Assembly (NCBI GenBank): GCA_022885665.1
Contig: JAGQDJ010000260.1
Location: 1,426,001 to 1,490,000, forward strand
DNA from: Triops longicaudatus
Taxonomy: Eukaryota > Arthropoda > Branchiopoda > Notostraca > Triopsidae
DNA length: 64,000 nt
Direction: 5' to 3'
A program made the translations under genes and the position numbers. The notes beneath the pieces are model-generated. The model did no database searches. It saw only the letters and a list, made by a program, of their open reading frames with translations, and was not told the origin of the DNA. Positions 1-11,849 of the stretch are shown one piece after another (within the stretch, counting starts at the first letter, position 1; every line of letters begins with the position of its first letter).

Positions 1-3000
1 TGGTTAGTCAAGAATGTGTTTATTGCGGTTATTACTGAGACCTTTAATGAGATTCGAGTCCAGTTCCAACAAATGTGGGGTGTACGTGGGGGTCATTTGT
101 CCGACCGACACGCAGCCGAAGTATCGTTTCATATTTCTCGTTTACAGACAAATTTGATCGCATTTTTCTCTTTTATTAGTTCTTAATCGGTGATGATAGA
201 GGCTGGAAACTCGTTCCTACAGATGCAACCAAACACGAAAGCCGCACAGCTCGCTTGTGCATGCCGTTGCTAAATTCGGCTGCTTTTCATTTACTCCTCA
301 TGATCGTTATCTTAGCCAATGGTATTATGACTGCTTCGATGTCTTTTAAGCACGATGGCCGGGCCCGGGAGGAGTTTTACCAAAACCATTTCTATGCTGA
401 AGTAATTCTCTTCAGTTTTGTAGCATTGTTTCGCAAAATTTTTAATTGAATCGATTTTTGCAAGCCAGGTGGGCTTCACCATTTTCTTTGATCTTGAGGC
501 CCTGTTAAAAATTTGGTGCTTTGGGTTCCGGAACTATATAAAGCGCTCAGTATTTAAGTTCGAGCTTCTGTTAGCGATTGGGACAACACTACATTTACTG
601 CCGCAGTTTTATTTGTCAGCTTTAACCTACTTCCAAGTACGTTCCTTGGAGCGTGAAGTACTCAGTGTAATGCACTTATTGCCCTGATGATTGCTGTTAA
701 CACGATTTCCTCTGTGCATCCGAACAGACAAGGAGTTGTGAGCTTTTCATCCAATTACGCCAAGGGCTGTTATTCTCCTTCGCTTAAGCGCCCTTTGTCT
801 TTACTATCTGTAATTCAATTGGGTTTTATTAGGTGCTGAGGGTCGTTCGATTAATCAAAGCTTCGCCCATGTTGGAGGATTTCGTCTATAAAATCTTCGG
901 ACCGGGCAAGAAACTCGGCTCTCTGATCATCTTTACCATGTGTCTCTTGATTATAACTTCGAGCATTTCCATGCAGCTGTTCTGTTTCTTGGCGGATTTT
1001 ACAAAATTCGAAACCTTCCCTGAGGTAAAGGAATCTGCCTTGACAATAGGGTTTCTGGGAATAAGAAAAATGAGTCGTGTAGGCTTTTATGTCCATGTTC
1101 CAAATTCTGACCCAAGAAGCTTGGTCTGAAGTTATGGACGAAACGATGTTGCGGAGCAGCGAAGCCTTGGCGCCCCTTGTGGCCGTTTATTTTATTTTGT
1201 ATCACTTGTTCGTCACGCTGGTAAGCAAGAAGATTACTACATAAACTCGGCTGCTGAGTAACGCTCTTCTCAGATTGTGTTGAGTTTGTTCGTTGCCGTG
1301 ATCCTCGATAACTTGGAATTGGATGAAGACATCAAGAAACTCAAACAACTCAAAGCTCGCGAACAAAGTGCGGAAGTGAAAGAAACGCTACCGAAAAGAT
1401 TGCGTCTGTTTGAAAAGTTCCCCGATCGTCCCCAAATGACACGGCTACACAAAGTGTCTTCCGATATCAACTTACCAAAAGTTTGTAGCAAAATTTTACT
1501 CTCAGGCTTACTTTTCCGTTTACTCGTTTACTCATAGATTTACTTATAACTTTGTTGACAATAACGTAAGATGTGAATGCGGTACTTTTACGTTATTTTT
1601 GTACTTAAATACCTATTCGTATGCAGATGCGGGATAGTTTCGTGAGGCAGTTTATGCTAGAAGCTGGAGACGACGAAGACCGCTTGTTGGACAAAAATGT
1701 TATAGACAACAAAGAAGATCGGCGCATCGCGTACCGCAAACGGCAACCCCTTAATTTGCTTACAAGTGCACAATACTTGGGAAACGTGAATCGTGATGTC
1801 AAGCAATGCTCGGTATCCAACATCATTAGGTAAAATCGAGTTCATTTTGTACACCTGTATTAACTTTTAAGTTTCTATTTTCGCTTTAGCTTAGTGTTTT
1901 ATTATTGACTAATATGAGTTTTTATGGCATAATTGATTTATTTTGCTTATTTTACTATAGCTCTTATTTTTTTACTTATTTTGCTAGCAAAGGACGTGAA
2001 GTTTATCTTGCATTTTTTGTGCGTCGTTATAGTGAATCAAATAACCAAAGGCTGTTGCTGGGCGATTCTGGACCAATCCCTATTCCTGGCCAGGGGAAAT
2101 CACCGGGAGGCTTTAGTATCGCTGGCAAACTGCAACGTCCAGATAATAAAAAGTGCCATACAATGCAATATCTTAAAATTCTATTATTATTCTGTTATTA
2201 CTATTTTATTATTGAAATTTTATAGTTATCGAGGTTCCGTAAAGCTCAAACAAACTTACGAGCATTTAAAGGAGAACGGAGATTTCGGATCTATGAATCG
2301 GACAACAACGACCAGACGGCCTCATGATATTGATATCAAGTTGTTGCAAGCTAAGCGTCAGCAAGCGGAAATGCGCCGGTATTTTATATAGTGAACTGGT
2401 TTACATATGTAAATGGTGTGTTGGAATTTGTTTGCTGTAGAAACCAGCGCGAAGAAGATTTGAGAGAAAACCACCCTTATTTTGACACGCCTTTATTTGT
2501 CGTCCCGCGCGAGGGACGCTTTCGTAAAGTTTGCCAAACGATAGTTTACGCTCGGTACGATGCCAAGTCTCGCGACCCTATAACTGGAAAAGAGCGCAAG
2601 CTTAAATATAAACGTCTCCAGTAAGATCCTTTCTGTTGCAATACTCAGCACTCGAAGACGATTTCTTTTTCATTAATACTGGTGTCTTTTTTTTTATCTT
2701 GTAGCAATTTGTTGGGCTTGGTAACGTATTTGGACTGGGTTATGATCTTTGTGACGACATTGTCGTGCTTGTCAATGATGATGGAAACGTCCCATTACCG
2801 GCTGGCTGAACACCCTGATTTGCAAGTTGCTGAATACGGTTTCGTCGTTTTTATGTCCTTAGAATTGGCCCTTAAAATTCTAGCTGACGGACTCTTCTTC
2901 ACTCCAAAAGCACTCTTTAAAGACGCGGGTGGAATCTTAGACTTGTTTACCTACGCGGTAACTCAATTTATTTTTTCTTTTTCTTCTTTTTTTACCCCTA

Positions 3001-6000
3001 GTTATACATTTTTAATATTTCCACTATACGTATGCATGACGTTGGTCGTGAAGTTCGTATTTACTTATAAGGGTATTCTTTAGGTGAGCTTATCCGTGCT
3101 TTGCTGGATGCCGGTGCAAGTCCCGCAAAATTCTGGCGCACAGTTATTGCTTTTGTTGCGATGTTTGCGACCACTGCGTATATTCGTCTTAGTCCCGCAT
3201 ATGCGCAAAGTAGTCTACGAGCTCTGCCGCGGTTTTAAGGAAATTTTGCTGGTAATCATCCTCATAATGTCTGAGTTAACTTACGAATAATTTCCTTTCA
3301 CTTACTGTACAGGTATCCACCCTTCTCATTGTCCTCATGTTTGTGTTCGCCAGTTACGGCGTACAGTTATACGGCGGTCGCTTAGCTCGCTGTAATGATT
3401 CAGAAATTAAAGTTCGTGAGCAATGCGTGGGTGTGTTCATGCGGAAAATTTTTGTTACGAAAATGAAACTCGCACCCGGCGAGAACGAGTCTCATCCAGC
3501 TATTCTGGTACCTAGAGTTTGGTAAGATTAGCAAAGATTACACTTCTGTATACCAAATTGAATTCGGTGAATTATAGGGCTAATCCACGTCGATTTAATT
3601 TCGACAACATCGGAAATGCCATGTTAGCGTTGTTTGAAGTGCTATCTTTCAAAGGGTGGTTGGATATCCGCGATGTTTTGATCAAAACCTTGGGGCCGGT
3701 AGCGTATTTGAATGCTGTATAAGAAAAACTATTTTTGATATATTCTTTTCTTAAAGATTCATGCCATTTACATTCACATATTCGTATTTCTGGGCTGCAT
3801 GATTGGTCTGACGTTGTTTGTTGGCGTGGTCATTGCCAACTATTCAGAAAATAAGGGAACTGCCCTTCTTACAGTTGATCAGCGACGATGGTAAACATTT
3901 CTAATCAAAAACTAATAGTATAGAATGTGGTTACTCTTTGTCTTTTTAGGTGTGACCTGAAAAAGAGATTGAAGATTGCCCAACCTTTGCATTTACCTCC
4001 TCGACCTGATGGACGTCCGTTTCAAGCTTTTATCTACGATATTACGCAGAATATAATATTTAAGCGGTTTATCGCCTGCACAGTAATTGCCAATAGCAGC
4101 TTACTTTGCGTGTCAGTAAGTATTTCGTAGTTTACATTTTTAATTACAGTTTTACAATTCCGGATCTGTATTTTACTAGTGGCGAGAAGACGAAAGCCAT
4201 ACACGTTTGCTGGCCACTATCGCATCCTGCCTTAGTGGTGTGTTTGTTTTGGAAGTCGTTATGAAAATGATCGCTTTCACACCTCATGGTTACTGGCAGT
4301 CGCGAAGAAATCGTTACGATACTTTGGTTACCCTTATGGGAGTCATCTGGGTTATCACGAACTACACCTTGGCGGTACGTACACCGTTCTTTGTAGTATA
4401 GTACCTGCATAAATTACCTTACGCCCTTTTAGAACGATTTGTCCCATTCTTTTGGCTTCGTTGTCATTATTCTGCGCTTTTTTACCATCACTGGAAAACA
4501 CGCAACATTGAAAATGCTTATGCTGACGGTGGTGGTTAGCGTCTACAAAAGCTTTTTTATTATTATGGGTATGTTCCTCCTCATCTTGGTTTACGCCTTC
4601 GCAGGATCGCTACTTTTTGGCACTGTCAAATATGGAGAAAGTGTTGGAAGGTAAAAGCGCTGTTCGTTTTATTTATCTGTCAACTCCAATTTGAGCGTTT
4701 TGCAGGCAAGCAAATTTCGAAACAGCGCCCAAGGGGATAGTTATGCTTTTCCGAATTGTCACGGGTGAGGATTGGAACAAAATTATGCACGATTGTATGG
4801 CCTCGGAGCCTTTTTGCACAAAGGGAAGCAACTACTGGGAAACTGATTGTGGGAACTTTACTGCTGCGCTTATTTTTTTCTGCTCCTTTTACGTCATGAT
4901 TACATATATTGTCCTCAATTTACTTGTCGGTAAGATTTGCAGAAAATATCACTGGAAGCCTTATATACTAACAGAAACGCGTGTTTTTTAGCTATTATTA
5001 TGGAGAACTTTTCATTATTCTACTCCAATGAAGAAGATGCGTTGTTATCCTACGCAGATATTCGCAACTTCCAGAACACGTGGAATATCGTGGATGTGAA
5101 TCAAAGAGGCGTAATCCCTGTACGCAAAGTGAAATTTATACTGCGGTTACTTAAAGGACGCTTGGAAGTAGATCCGCAAAAAGATCGACTGCTTTTCAAG
5201 CATATGTGTTACGAATTGGAACGCCTGCATAACGGAGAAGATGTCACCTTTCATGATGTCTTAAAGTAAGAAGCCGCTTTTACGTGATGTGCATATGTTA
5301 GTTATTCGTGTTTAGTATGCTGTCGTATCGCTCGGTGGACATTCGCAAGTCTTTGCAATTGGAAGAGCTCCTAGCTCGCGAAGAACTAGAATACTTAATT
5401 GAGGAAGAAGTAGCGAAGCAAACTATTCGCCATTGGCTGGATGCTTGTTTAAAGAAAATCAAATCAGTAAGTTTGGTTTTGCTGTATTTTTTTTTAGTAC
5501 CAACAGTACTGAATTGTGAATTATAACAGAAAGAAAAAAGCAGCTTGATTGCCGGCCTACGGGCCACTAACGAACCGCTGGTCCAAGATCTGCAAGAAGA
5601 GCGTAACAGGGAAGCAGTTGCTACGGGAGAAAAGGAAGAAACTAAAGTAACATGACAAAATTTCTACTTACCAAAAAGGAAAATTATCACTGTGGCCTTT
5701 TTCCTGATTCCTGAAGGAGGAAAGCGGTAGTCGCCATAGGAAAAAGAATTTAGTAACGCGATCAGAGAGCTTAAATAGTGTGATCGGAAAAAAATTTCTG
5801 CAACCTTCCGGGGAATCTTCAACGAAAGACAAAGAACGTCAAGGAACCAAAAAACGATCTACCAAAAGTATTCGTGAAGATAAAACGTCTGATTCCCTAT
5901 AATCACTTGCCTTTTTTTTATCATAGGCGCGAAAACATCCGTTTTCTCATACGACGATGCTAATGTAGCCCTAGAAACGGCCAGTTTTATTCGATACCAC

Positions 6001-6198
6001 GGGAATGGCAGTCCAGTGATGAATCCAAGTCTGGGAATCTTTGGTTCAGTTCTGAATAAAGTTTGTTACTCGGGCAATAATGGCCCCGTATCTTGGCCTC
6101 ACCCAACTGCTGTCAACATGAATCGTATTACGGCAGCTTCAGAAATGCAAGATTGGTGGAAAAGCCAACTCGCTGATCAAGAGCTAGACGACGCTTAA
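1..6198 (+). CDS. NALCN: NALCN-type sodium leak channel, 5' end outside window
   Basis: Pore-forming four-domain cation leak channel of the plasma membrane, known in animals to set resting excitability. The window holds 24 exons: 1-120, 180-401, 469-636, 833-1024, 1083-1220, 1274-1480, 1627-1829, 1988-2152, 2226-2378, 2441-2620, 2705-2957, 3084-3251, 3313-3521, 3578-3698, 3757-3890, 3950-4115, 4180-4374, 4433-4650, 4706-4929, 4992-5265, 5316-5466, 5530-5646, 5717-5867, 5927-6198. Phases agree throughout, giving about 1466 residues from the end of domain I S6 to the stop. Family landmarks are the FNEIRVQFQQMWG segment, the S4-like LRVVRLIK and LRCLRPLRIF, and the pore residues Glu (codon 1116, domain II), Lys (3651, domain III) and Glu (4767, domain IV). 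That fits the EEKE filter, although the domain I Glu is off-window. The C-terminus is ...DWWKSQLADQELDDA. The exon starting 1988 could instead start at 2033. The 5867 donor is the weakest call. Confidence 0.95.
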
Positions 6199-6398
6199 AC
6201 ATACCTTTACGATCTCTGCTATACCATGTATTGTCTATTGTTAAAGGACAGTATGTGTTTTGTTCTAAATGGCCAATCCGATCTCTTCTAGAAATCTAAA
6301 CTTTCTCTGTTACCTTAAACTCTAGTCAAGAGTATTCGCTGATGTCTTGTACGTTTGTATGTCACGTGCCAAGATTATATTTAACTAGTTAAAGTTGT

Positions 6399-6404
6399 AA
6401 TAAA
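6399..6404 (+). promoter_or_regulatory. NALCN polyadenylation signal AATAAA
   Basis: A canonical AATAAA lies about 200 bases after the NALCN stop codon, with no other copy between. On the opposite strand, ATTAAA at 6406-6411 is the nearest candidate signal for the convergent sulfotransferase gene. The two transcripts would therefore end within a few bases of each other. Confidence 0.6.
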
Positions 6405-6438
6405 ATTTAATGTTCAAGCAAGCTGTGGGCTTCTTTTT

Positions 6439-7736
6439 TTATGGGCAACTGACAGAGTGACACATTTCGTTAGCTTCAGTTGTGAACCGCAAATCCGTCC
6501 CTTGTAAGTTCTTTTCCATCCACTGATTCATGCGATTCTCCATTTGTATCGTAAAATAATTTTTCCAGTCACCAATTTGACCTGCAGTCATTAAAAAATA
6601 AGATACATTGAGTCTCGTTCAAAAGATTTCAGAGCTACCTTTCCGAATAAAAGTTCCTCGACCGTCGCTATTACCCACTACCTTAAGTTCCTCCTTGTTC
6701 ACTGCTTTGTTTTCTTTGATACGGTCAAATTGTAAATGCGCAACGAGTTCATCTAATTCTGATTCCGTGATGGGTTTGCCCAAAAATTTTGCAACCTTAA
6801 TGGCTTCACGTCTTAGATTGTGGATCATGTCCTCGTAAAAGATGAACAGCATGTTAGGCTGACTGCGCCTTTTCCATGCGTCCAGTACGTGCGGCCAATA
6901 TGGCGCATACAAAACTAGACCAACCAGACTTTTAATCACTGACAAAACGGGAATATTATGAATACCTTCATCCAAAATAAAGCGATCGAAAAACGCTTCC
7001 AATCCACCACTTACATCAGTATCAGGGACGAATTGGTGATGGAAGTAATAAGACACGAGAACGTCTTTTGGGTTCCGCGCCACGTATATTACCTAAACAC
7101 ACCAATTATTTTAGTAAGATACAAAGCAAAAGGTACGAACTTTGCATTTGTCCAACTTCGGTAAACAACAAAACGGTAAATGTGTTTTTATAATACGAGG
7201 AGACTGAAAGTTTTCTATATCTTTCACAGTGAACAACGGTGCTTCGTCTTTCTTGCGGTCCGTTTCTTTCGTAACAGCAAGCCGTCGGTAAGAAACCAAG
7301 GCAGAATCTCTGAAACAGCGTTAGTATGTTAATAAATAAGTATAATCGTCCAACGCGATGAAATGTCTCGTAGAAAACTCACTCCAAGAAGGGAGATCGT
7401 TCATCAAGGAGTTTTCCTTTGGCAGCATCGTAGTCCAGGTTATTCATAAGTAACCAAACTAGTTCTTGTGTCCATGTAGTGCCTGAAACATCAATATATT
7501 TCATGACGAACTACCAGTCATTAATTAAGCTTACCACTTTTCGGAAAAGTGCATATCCAAGTGTCGTCTGAACGGACTGTAAAGTTGTATATATCGTTAG
7601 CAATGTCCGCAAATCTTGGCGGAATGAGGAGTCCTCCTGGTTCCGTTTTCATCAGGCCTTCTTTCTTTCGTGGAAAAGTTTCCCGTATACGCTGTTCAAC
7701 TGCATCTTCTAAAAGCACTAATTTGACGCCAACCAT
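6439..7736 (-). CDS. cytosolic sulfotransferase (SULT family)
   Basis: Transfers sulfate from PAPS to a small acceptor such as a phenol, amine or steroid. The acceptor cannot be read from sequence. Six exons: 7535-7736, 7383-7482, 7141-7309, 6966-7092, 6639-6914, 6439-6581, total 1017 nt, 338 residues, slightly longer than a typical SULT. Motifs in order: the 5'-phosphosulfate loop TFPKSG/TTWTQE (split by intron 1), catalytic His in RIIKTHLP, the 3'-phosphate site VIYVARNPKDVLVSYY, FYEDM, and the C-terminal RKGQIGDWKNYF. The 51-nt intron at 6915-6965 is in frame and stop-free; removing it restores the expected family spacing. The start at 7736 is a choice: the frame stays open to 7877 but runs up to the tRNA. 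Its 3' end faces NALCN. Confidence 0.93.
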
Positions 7737-7877
7737 AATTGCTACGCAATTTTCATGTAACGGTGACGTGGATGTTTCATGCATGCATATAGCCTGTTTT
7801 GCAAACGTAAAAGAAACGTTGATACCGAGACACGGTAACATGCTTATAAATTCTCTTCCGGTTGTCACCTCATACAA

Positions 7878-7950
7878 GCCCGGTTAGCTCAGTCGGTAGA
7901 GCGTGGGACTTTTAATCCTAAGGTCGAGGGTTCAAGTCCCTCATCGGGCG
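7878..7950 (+). tRNA. tRNA-Lys (anticodon TTT)
   Basis: The 73-base cloverleaf has acceptor stem GCCCGGT/ATCGGGC, D arm GCTC...GAGC, anticodon arm TGGGA/TCCTA with loop CTTTTAA, and T arm GAGGG-TTCAAGT-CCCTC, followed by discriminator G. The anticodon TTT is at 7911-7913. There is no intron. Box A (TAGCTCAGTCGG) and box B (GGTTCAAGTCC) are both present, so internal RNA polymerase III promotion is expected. It lies 141 bases from the start of the divergently read sulfotransferase gene. Confidence 0.97.
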
Positions 7951-7960
7951 CTTTTTTTTT
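7951..7960 (+). terminator. RNA polymerase III T-run terminator
   Basis: C followed by nine T residues directly follows the tRNA-Lys 3' end, the normal termination signal for a tRNA gene read by RNA polymerase III. Confidence 0.85.
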
Positions 7961-7993
7961 CTCGTCGAAATTGGTTAACGAGTGAACACATTA

Positions 7994-8133
7994 GTAGCAC
8001 GCAGGGGAGCAGCGTAGGCCCCCCCCCCCCCGAAATTATTTTCTTGTGTGCAAGTAAGCTCAGTGACAGCATCAAGAAAAAGTTGTCCACCCCCCCCCGA
8101 AAAAAATTCCTGGCTGTGCCCTTGGTAGCACGC
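7994..8133. mobile_element. short non-autonomous poly-C insertion flanked by 9-bp direct repeats
   Basis: A 122-bp stretch (8003-8124) is bracketed by two exact copies of GTAGCACGC (7994-8002 and 8125-8133), as expected for a target-site duplication. Inside are two related blocks, each a long C run followed by GAAA (C runs at 8019-8031 and 8090-8098), separated by about 60 bp. There is no coding capacity. Imperfect inverted ends (AGGGGAGC against the complement of GTGCCCTT) hint at a MITE-like element, but a SINE fragment or chance repeats remain possible. I do not recognise the family. Confidence 0.4.
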
Positions 8134-8545
8134 TTCAATTATAAAGGCATTCTTGTATTGAGATGTAGACAAGAGCCGAAATATCTTATTTATATACTGA
8201 GTTTTCATTTTGCACTAATACACTATCCCAGTTCTTTTTTCTTACTCATTAAGCTACAGCACACATTCCGAATTTATTTTAAATCTATTAAATACCCCAC
8301 TTAAATTAACCTTAAAGAAAAATAGCGTCAACAACTTTAATCAATGATTCCATTCACTTGCATGAAAAGAAGTATAAAATTGAAAAATGGTTTCACTCAT
8401 TTACTGAAACGATATTTTTCTTTCACAAAGATTCAATTTTAATTCATAGGTTTATTAAAACAAAAAAACCTTAACGCTCAGCATTACATTCTTCATTTGC
8501 AACACTTTCTCTGCTATACAAGACAACCTGCCATTCACGCTCGAC
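8134..8545. other. AT-rich spacer and 3' flank of cullin-4
   Basis: No gene is seen here. The right part should be the cullin-4 3' untranslated region. A minus-strand AATAAA (plus-strand TTTATT) lies at 8451-8456, 90 bases beyond the CUL4 stop codon, and is the likely polyadenylation signal. The left part is AT-rich sequence with no repeat I could identify. Confidence 0.5.
8451..8456 (-). promoter_or_regulatory. cullin-4 polyadenylation signal AATAAA
   Basis: Minus-strand AATAAA located 90 bases after the CUL4 stop; the only canonical hexamer seen in that interval. Confidence 0.5.
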
Positions 8546-11500
8546 TTACGCCACGTAGTTGTACTGATTTGGATTTTCTTTATCGCGTTCCATGTAATCA
8601 CGATCGATCAAAGACTCAATTCTTTTCTTCAGGTCAGCCGGCTATACATGAAACTTAATTAATATACAATATACACAGAGATTCCGGGAAGCCTACTTTG
8701 ACCGGAAAGTTCAAGTGGTTGTAAAGCTCTGTGATGAGCAGATTATGCGTTAGTGTCTTCCGCATTTTCATAATGCGGACTATAGCTGCGTCAATCTGAT
8801 ACTGACGATCCTGGAATACTCGTTCTTCAGTGGCTTGCTGTTCTTCGCTCTAAACACACGCAAAAAAGTTTAACATGAAACTTAAAAAAAAACTTGTGTA
8901 TATTACCGTTTCTTTCATCTGAATTTGGTTGATTTTGATGCGGTATAACCTATTTGTGAAGTGTTTGTTAAAAACAAAACGGTCGTCGTCTGCCACATCT
9001 TTGCTACGAGGTTCTTTCTGTAATACGCGAGCTTTGCCACAAGCAAGAGACTGTAATGTGCGTTTCAACTCACCAATCTAATGACATACCACAACATTAA
9101 TACACATAAAGGTCTTTTTTACGTTTTCTTAAATGAACGGTACCTCAATACCAGTGGCAACTTTAACTTCATCAAATGTCATTTCATCCGTGTCGTTGAA
9201 ATGCAGGAGGACTAAGGTTTGAAACAAAGACACTTGCAATTCTTTGAAACCCTATTAAACAAATATATTAACACTGAGCTTAGTCATACTAAATCGACCA
9301 ACCTGCGGGAAACTGGCTCGCAGGACGCAGTGACCAAGGGTGGGCTGCCATTGCAGCTTCCGTCCTGAATGTTTTCCGAGATAAAATTTGTTAAAAACAT
9401 CTTGGCACTGCACCATCTCCGGTGGTAGCGTGACTTCAACGGGAGTATACGTTGGCCAGTATCCCATGGTCAAGACGTGGACGGTCAAATCCATATTTGT
9501 TAACGCAGGTTGATTCACATGAGTTAGATACTATAACATTTTAAAATTACTACACAACCCTTCTTCAATTTCAATTTTTATCTTACTTGTTTGAAGGCAA
9601 CATTTATATCTTTAGATAATTCCATATCTTTAAACATTCCTTCCAACTTCGAGGTGAAACCTCCACCACATTCTTGCTTCAATTTCGAAAGCATTGACTT
9701 CTCTGCATCTACACTCGCTGACTTGCCAACCAATAACCGCTTGGCCAGATCCTGTCACGAATCCTCACTTAGTTTATTGCCTCGAATTCAAGCTATGTCC
9801 TTACTTTCTTATAAAAGGCTTCAAAAACGTCTTTGCCATGAATAAACCGAAACAGAACCATAATTTTGTCCAGCATCTTTTCCAGCTCTTCTTCCGTTGC
9901 TTCTTTGTTACCAGCTCGGAGTTTTGCGTCAACATACTTGGCTACAAAACAAGGCAATTTAGATTTAATTCACTCGAGATTTACGGCATACATACCAATC
10001 AGTTCAGCAGGTTTGTTAAGCCGCTGGTTGATGAAGTTCTCGAAAGCTTCTTTCAGGCTATTGACAAATTTCTCGTTCTTCTGGAAACACTCAGAAACTA
10101 TGCGGTCATTTCTGTCCTTGAAGTCAAGCAACTCTTGGACCATACTTTTATCCTTCTCGGGGTCGATAACCAAAGTTCTGCCTCTTTTCTTGATGTATCT
10201 TTTACGGACAAAATTCGCGTTCAGTAATGTAGTGTTAGAGATTGTTGAAAAAAAAAAAAAAAAACAAAAAAAAAACTTACGAGCTGAAATAGGTCACTAG
10301 TTCTTGTAAACCATTCTTAACCCGAGAAAGCAGGTTGTACAGCAAGGTCAAATCTGAATGTCTATCTTCTTCCAACAAAACATCAAGACCCTTCTGCAGA
10401 ATGGTTGTCATATGTTCGCTAATCAGTTGTCGCTCTACGGTTGCAACTAACGGACGCCTGTAAGCATAAAAAAAAATGAAATGTTAGAACGTAAAAATGC
10501 CATTTTTACCTAGTAGAAGAGTCCAGATAGTGCAAAAGCCTTTCGTTTTCTTCGTGTAACCGGCGTTCCACGTGAGCAAGGTATGCTGGTACTTCCCGTT
10601 CCTGCATAAGTCGTTGTCCTTCTGATCCGTATAAACGATCCGTGGCTGCCAGAAACCTGCGGAATGTCACGTCAAACATTTGTTTCGCAACACGCAACAA
10701 AGTTTTACTTACTTGCTTTCAAACGCCTCGGCGTAAATTTGAAGATCAGACAACATGCGTAACAAAGACTTCAAAAGTGACCTGTCCACCATATCCCCTT
10801 GCCGTTCTTTTTCAATCAACAAGAGCAAACCGTCCACACTTCGCGTTTGCACGACGCTATGAGATATTATATGCACACGGAACATTTCCAATCCCATATC
10901 CCTGCGAATGAAGCTCCGTTACTAACTTGGTTAGTCGTATCAGAAAAGAACCCACCATATAGAAAGCACAGTCGGATTCTGAAGAACATAAGTCCTATCT
11001 AAGTACAGAAATATGCTGCGAATAAGTATCATCTGACTGCAATGCGACTGCCAAGTGGTGTTCATAAGGCGGAGAAACGATGTGGGATCCGAATCTTCCG
11101 TTAGGAACTGGGCTAACTGTGATTTTACATGAGTCTCGACGAGGTCTGAAAGAATATGCAAAGTTTTGTCTTGACCTACGCCTTTTATGTATGGATATGT
11201 TACTTTTAAGCTGCTCATATATTTGAGGGGCCATTTGATGTGAGCACAAGTTCTCCACAGCTTGATAGAGTTCTTCTAAGCTGGCTTGGACCGCTCTGGC
11301 TTGTTGGGTGGCAACTACAGCATCAGCCAGTTTAGCCAATGCCTCTTCGCCATATTTTTCAGGAAGCTTGGGCTTCTCTTTGAAGTTTTTGATCACAATC
11401 TTCTTAACGGCACCCATTCCTGGCTTGTTGACAGACACTGTGTTCGAGGCCTTGTTAAATCCGTTGTTGGCGGCTGTCAACGCTGAGAAGTTGGGACGCT

Positions 11501-11849
11501 TCGGTGTTTCTGCCATATCGTGTTGTTTGTTTGGTAACTGTCCTTCCTCGTTTTCGGAATTGGAAAGCCTACGCTTTCTGATCAAGGCAGACTTAGGATC
11601 ACTCACGTCACTTCCTTGGTCTTGATCAGCCACTTGTAACAGAAGGGAACCCTCCACTGAAGACATAGAATTACTGTTGACTTGTTGGGGAACAACAAGT
11701 ACAAATGCTTTTATACACCTGCCAAAGAAATACACAGCTAAAAAAAGGCCTACAAGTTCTAACGCATGCTGAGTCAACAAACAAAGAGGAGTTATAACAA
11801 TAAAAAACGTAAAACGTATGGCAGCTGTCACTTCAGCGTCCATTGTCAT
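8546..11849 (-). CDS. CUL4: cullin-4, scaffold of CRL4 ubiquitin ligases
   Basis: Binds DDB1-DCAF substrate receptors at its N-terminal repeats and the RING protein RBX1 at its C-terminal domain. Exons (minus): 11204-11849, 10956-11145, 10713-10901, 10510-10656, 10281-10457, 9996-10198, 9805-9941, 9587-9751, 9303-9530, 9144-9251, 8907-9077, 8697-8849, 8546-8641. All phases agree (870 codons as drawn). Diagnostic strings include VIKNFKEKPKLPEKY, LEELYQAVENLCSH, YVLQNPTVLSIWDMGLE, FRFIHGKDVFEAFYKKDLAK and LGKHSGRKLQWQ. The NEDD8 acceptor Lys (IVRIMK) is at 8766-8768, and the C-terminus is NPNQYNYVA. A basic LIRKRRLSN tract in the N-terminal extension recalls the nuclear signal of CUL4B. The first about 60 codons are hydrophobic and probably include a 135-nt intron (11681-11815 or 11674-11808) or are leader; an internal ATG at 11666 is an alternative start. 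Confidence 0.95.

Noticed and set aside
1933..2391. 152-codon frame over the leak-channel exons
   Set aside because: It reads through an intron and joins the wrong frame of one exon with the right frame of the next; the spliced model explains the conserved residues.
7941..8208. Minus-strand frames through the poly-C insertion encoding Gly runs
   Set aside because: The Gly runs are just translated poly-C tracts of a likely mobile element with no start or conserved domain.
8850..9068. 72-codon minus frame as an independent small gene
   Set aside because: It is one cullin-4 exon (8907-9077) read on into its intron.
10249..10275. Long A run as a retrotransposon tail
   Set aside because: It lies within a cullin-4 intron, is T-rich on the gene's strand and has no attached element or target-site duplication; most simply a homopolymer expansion in the intron.
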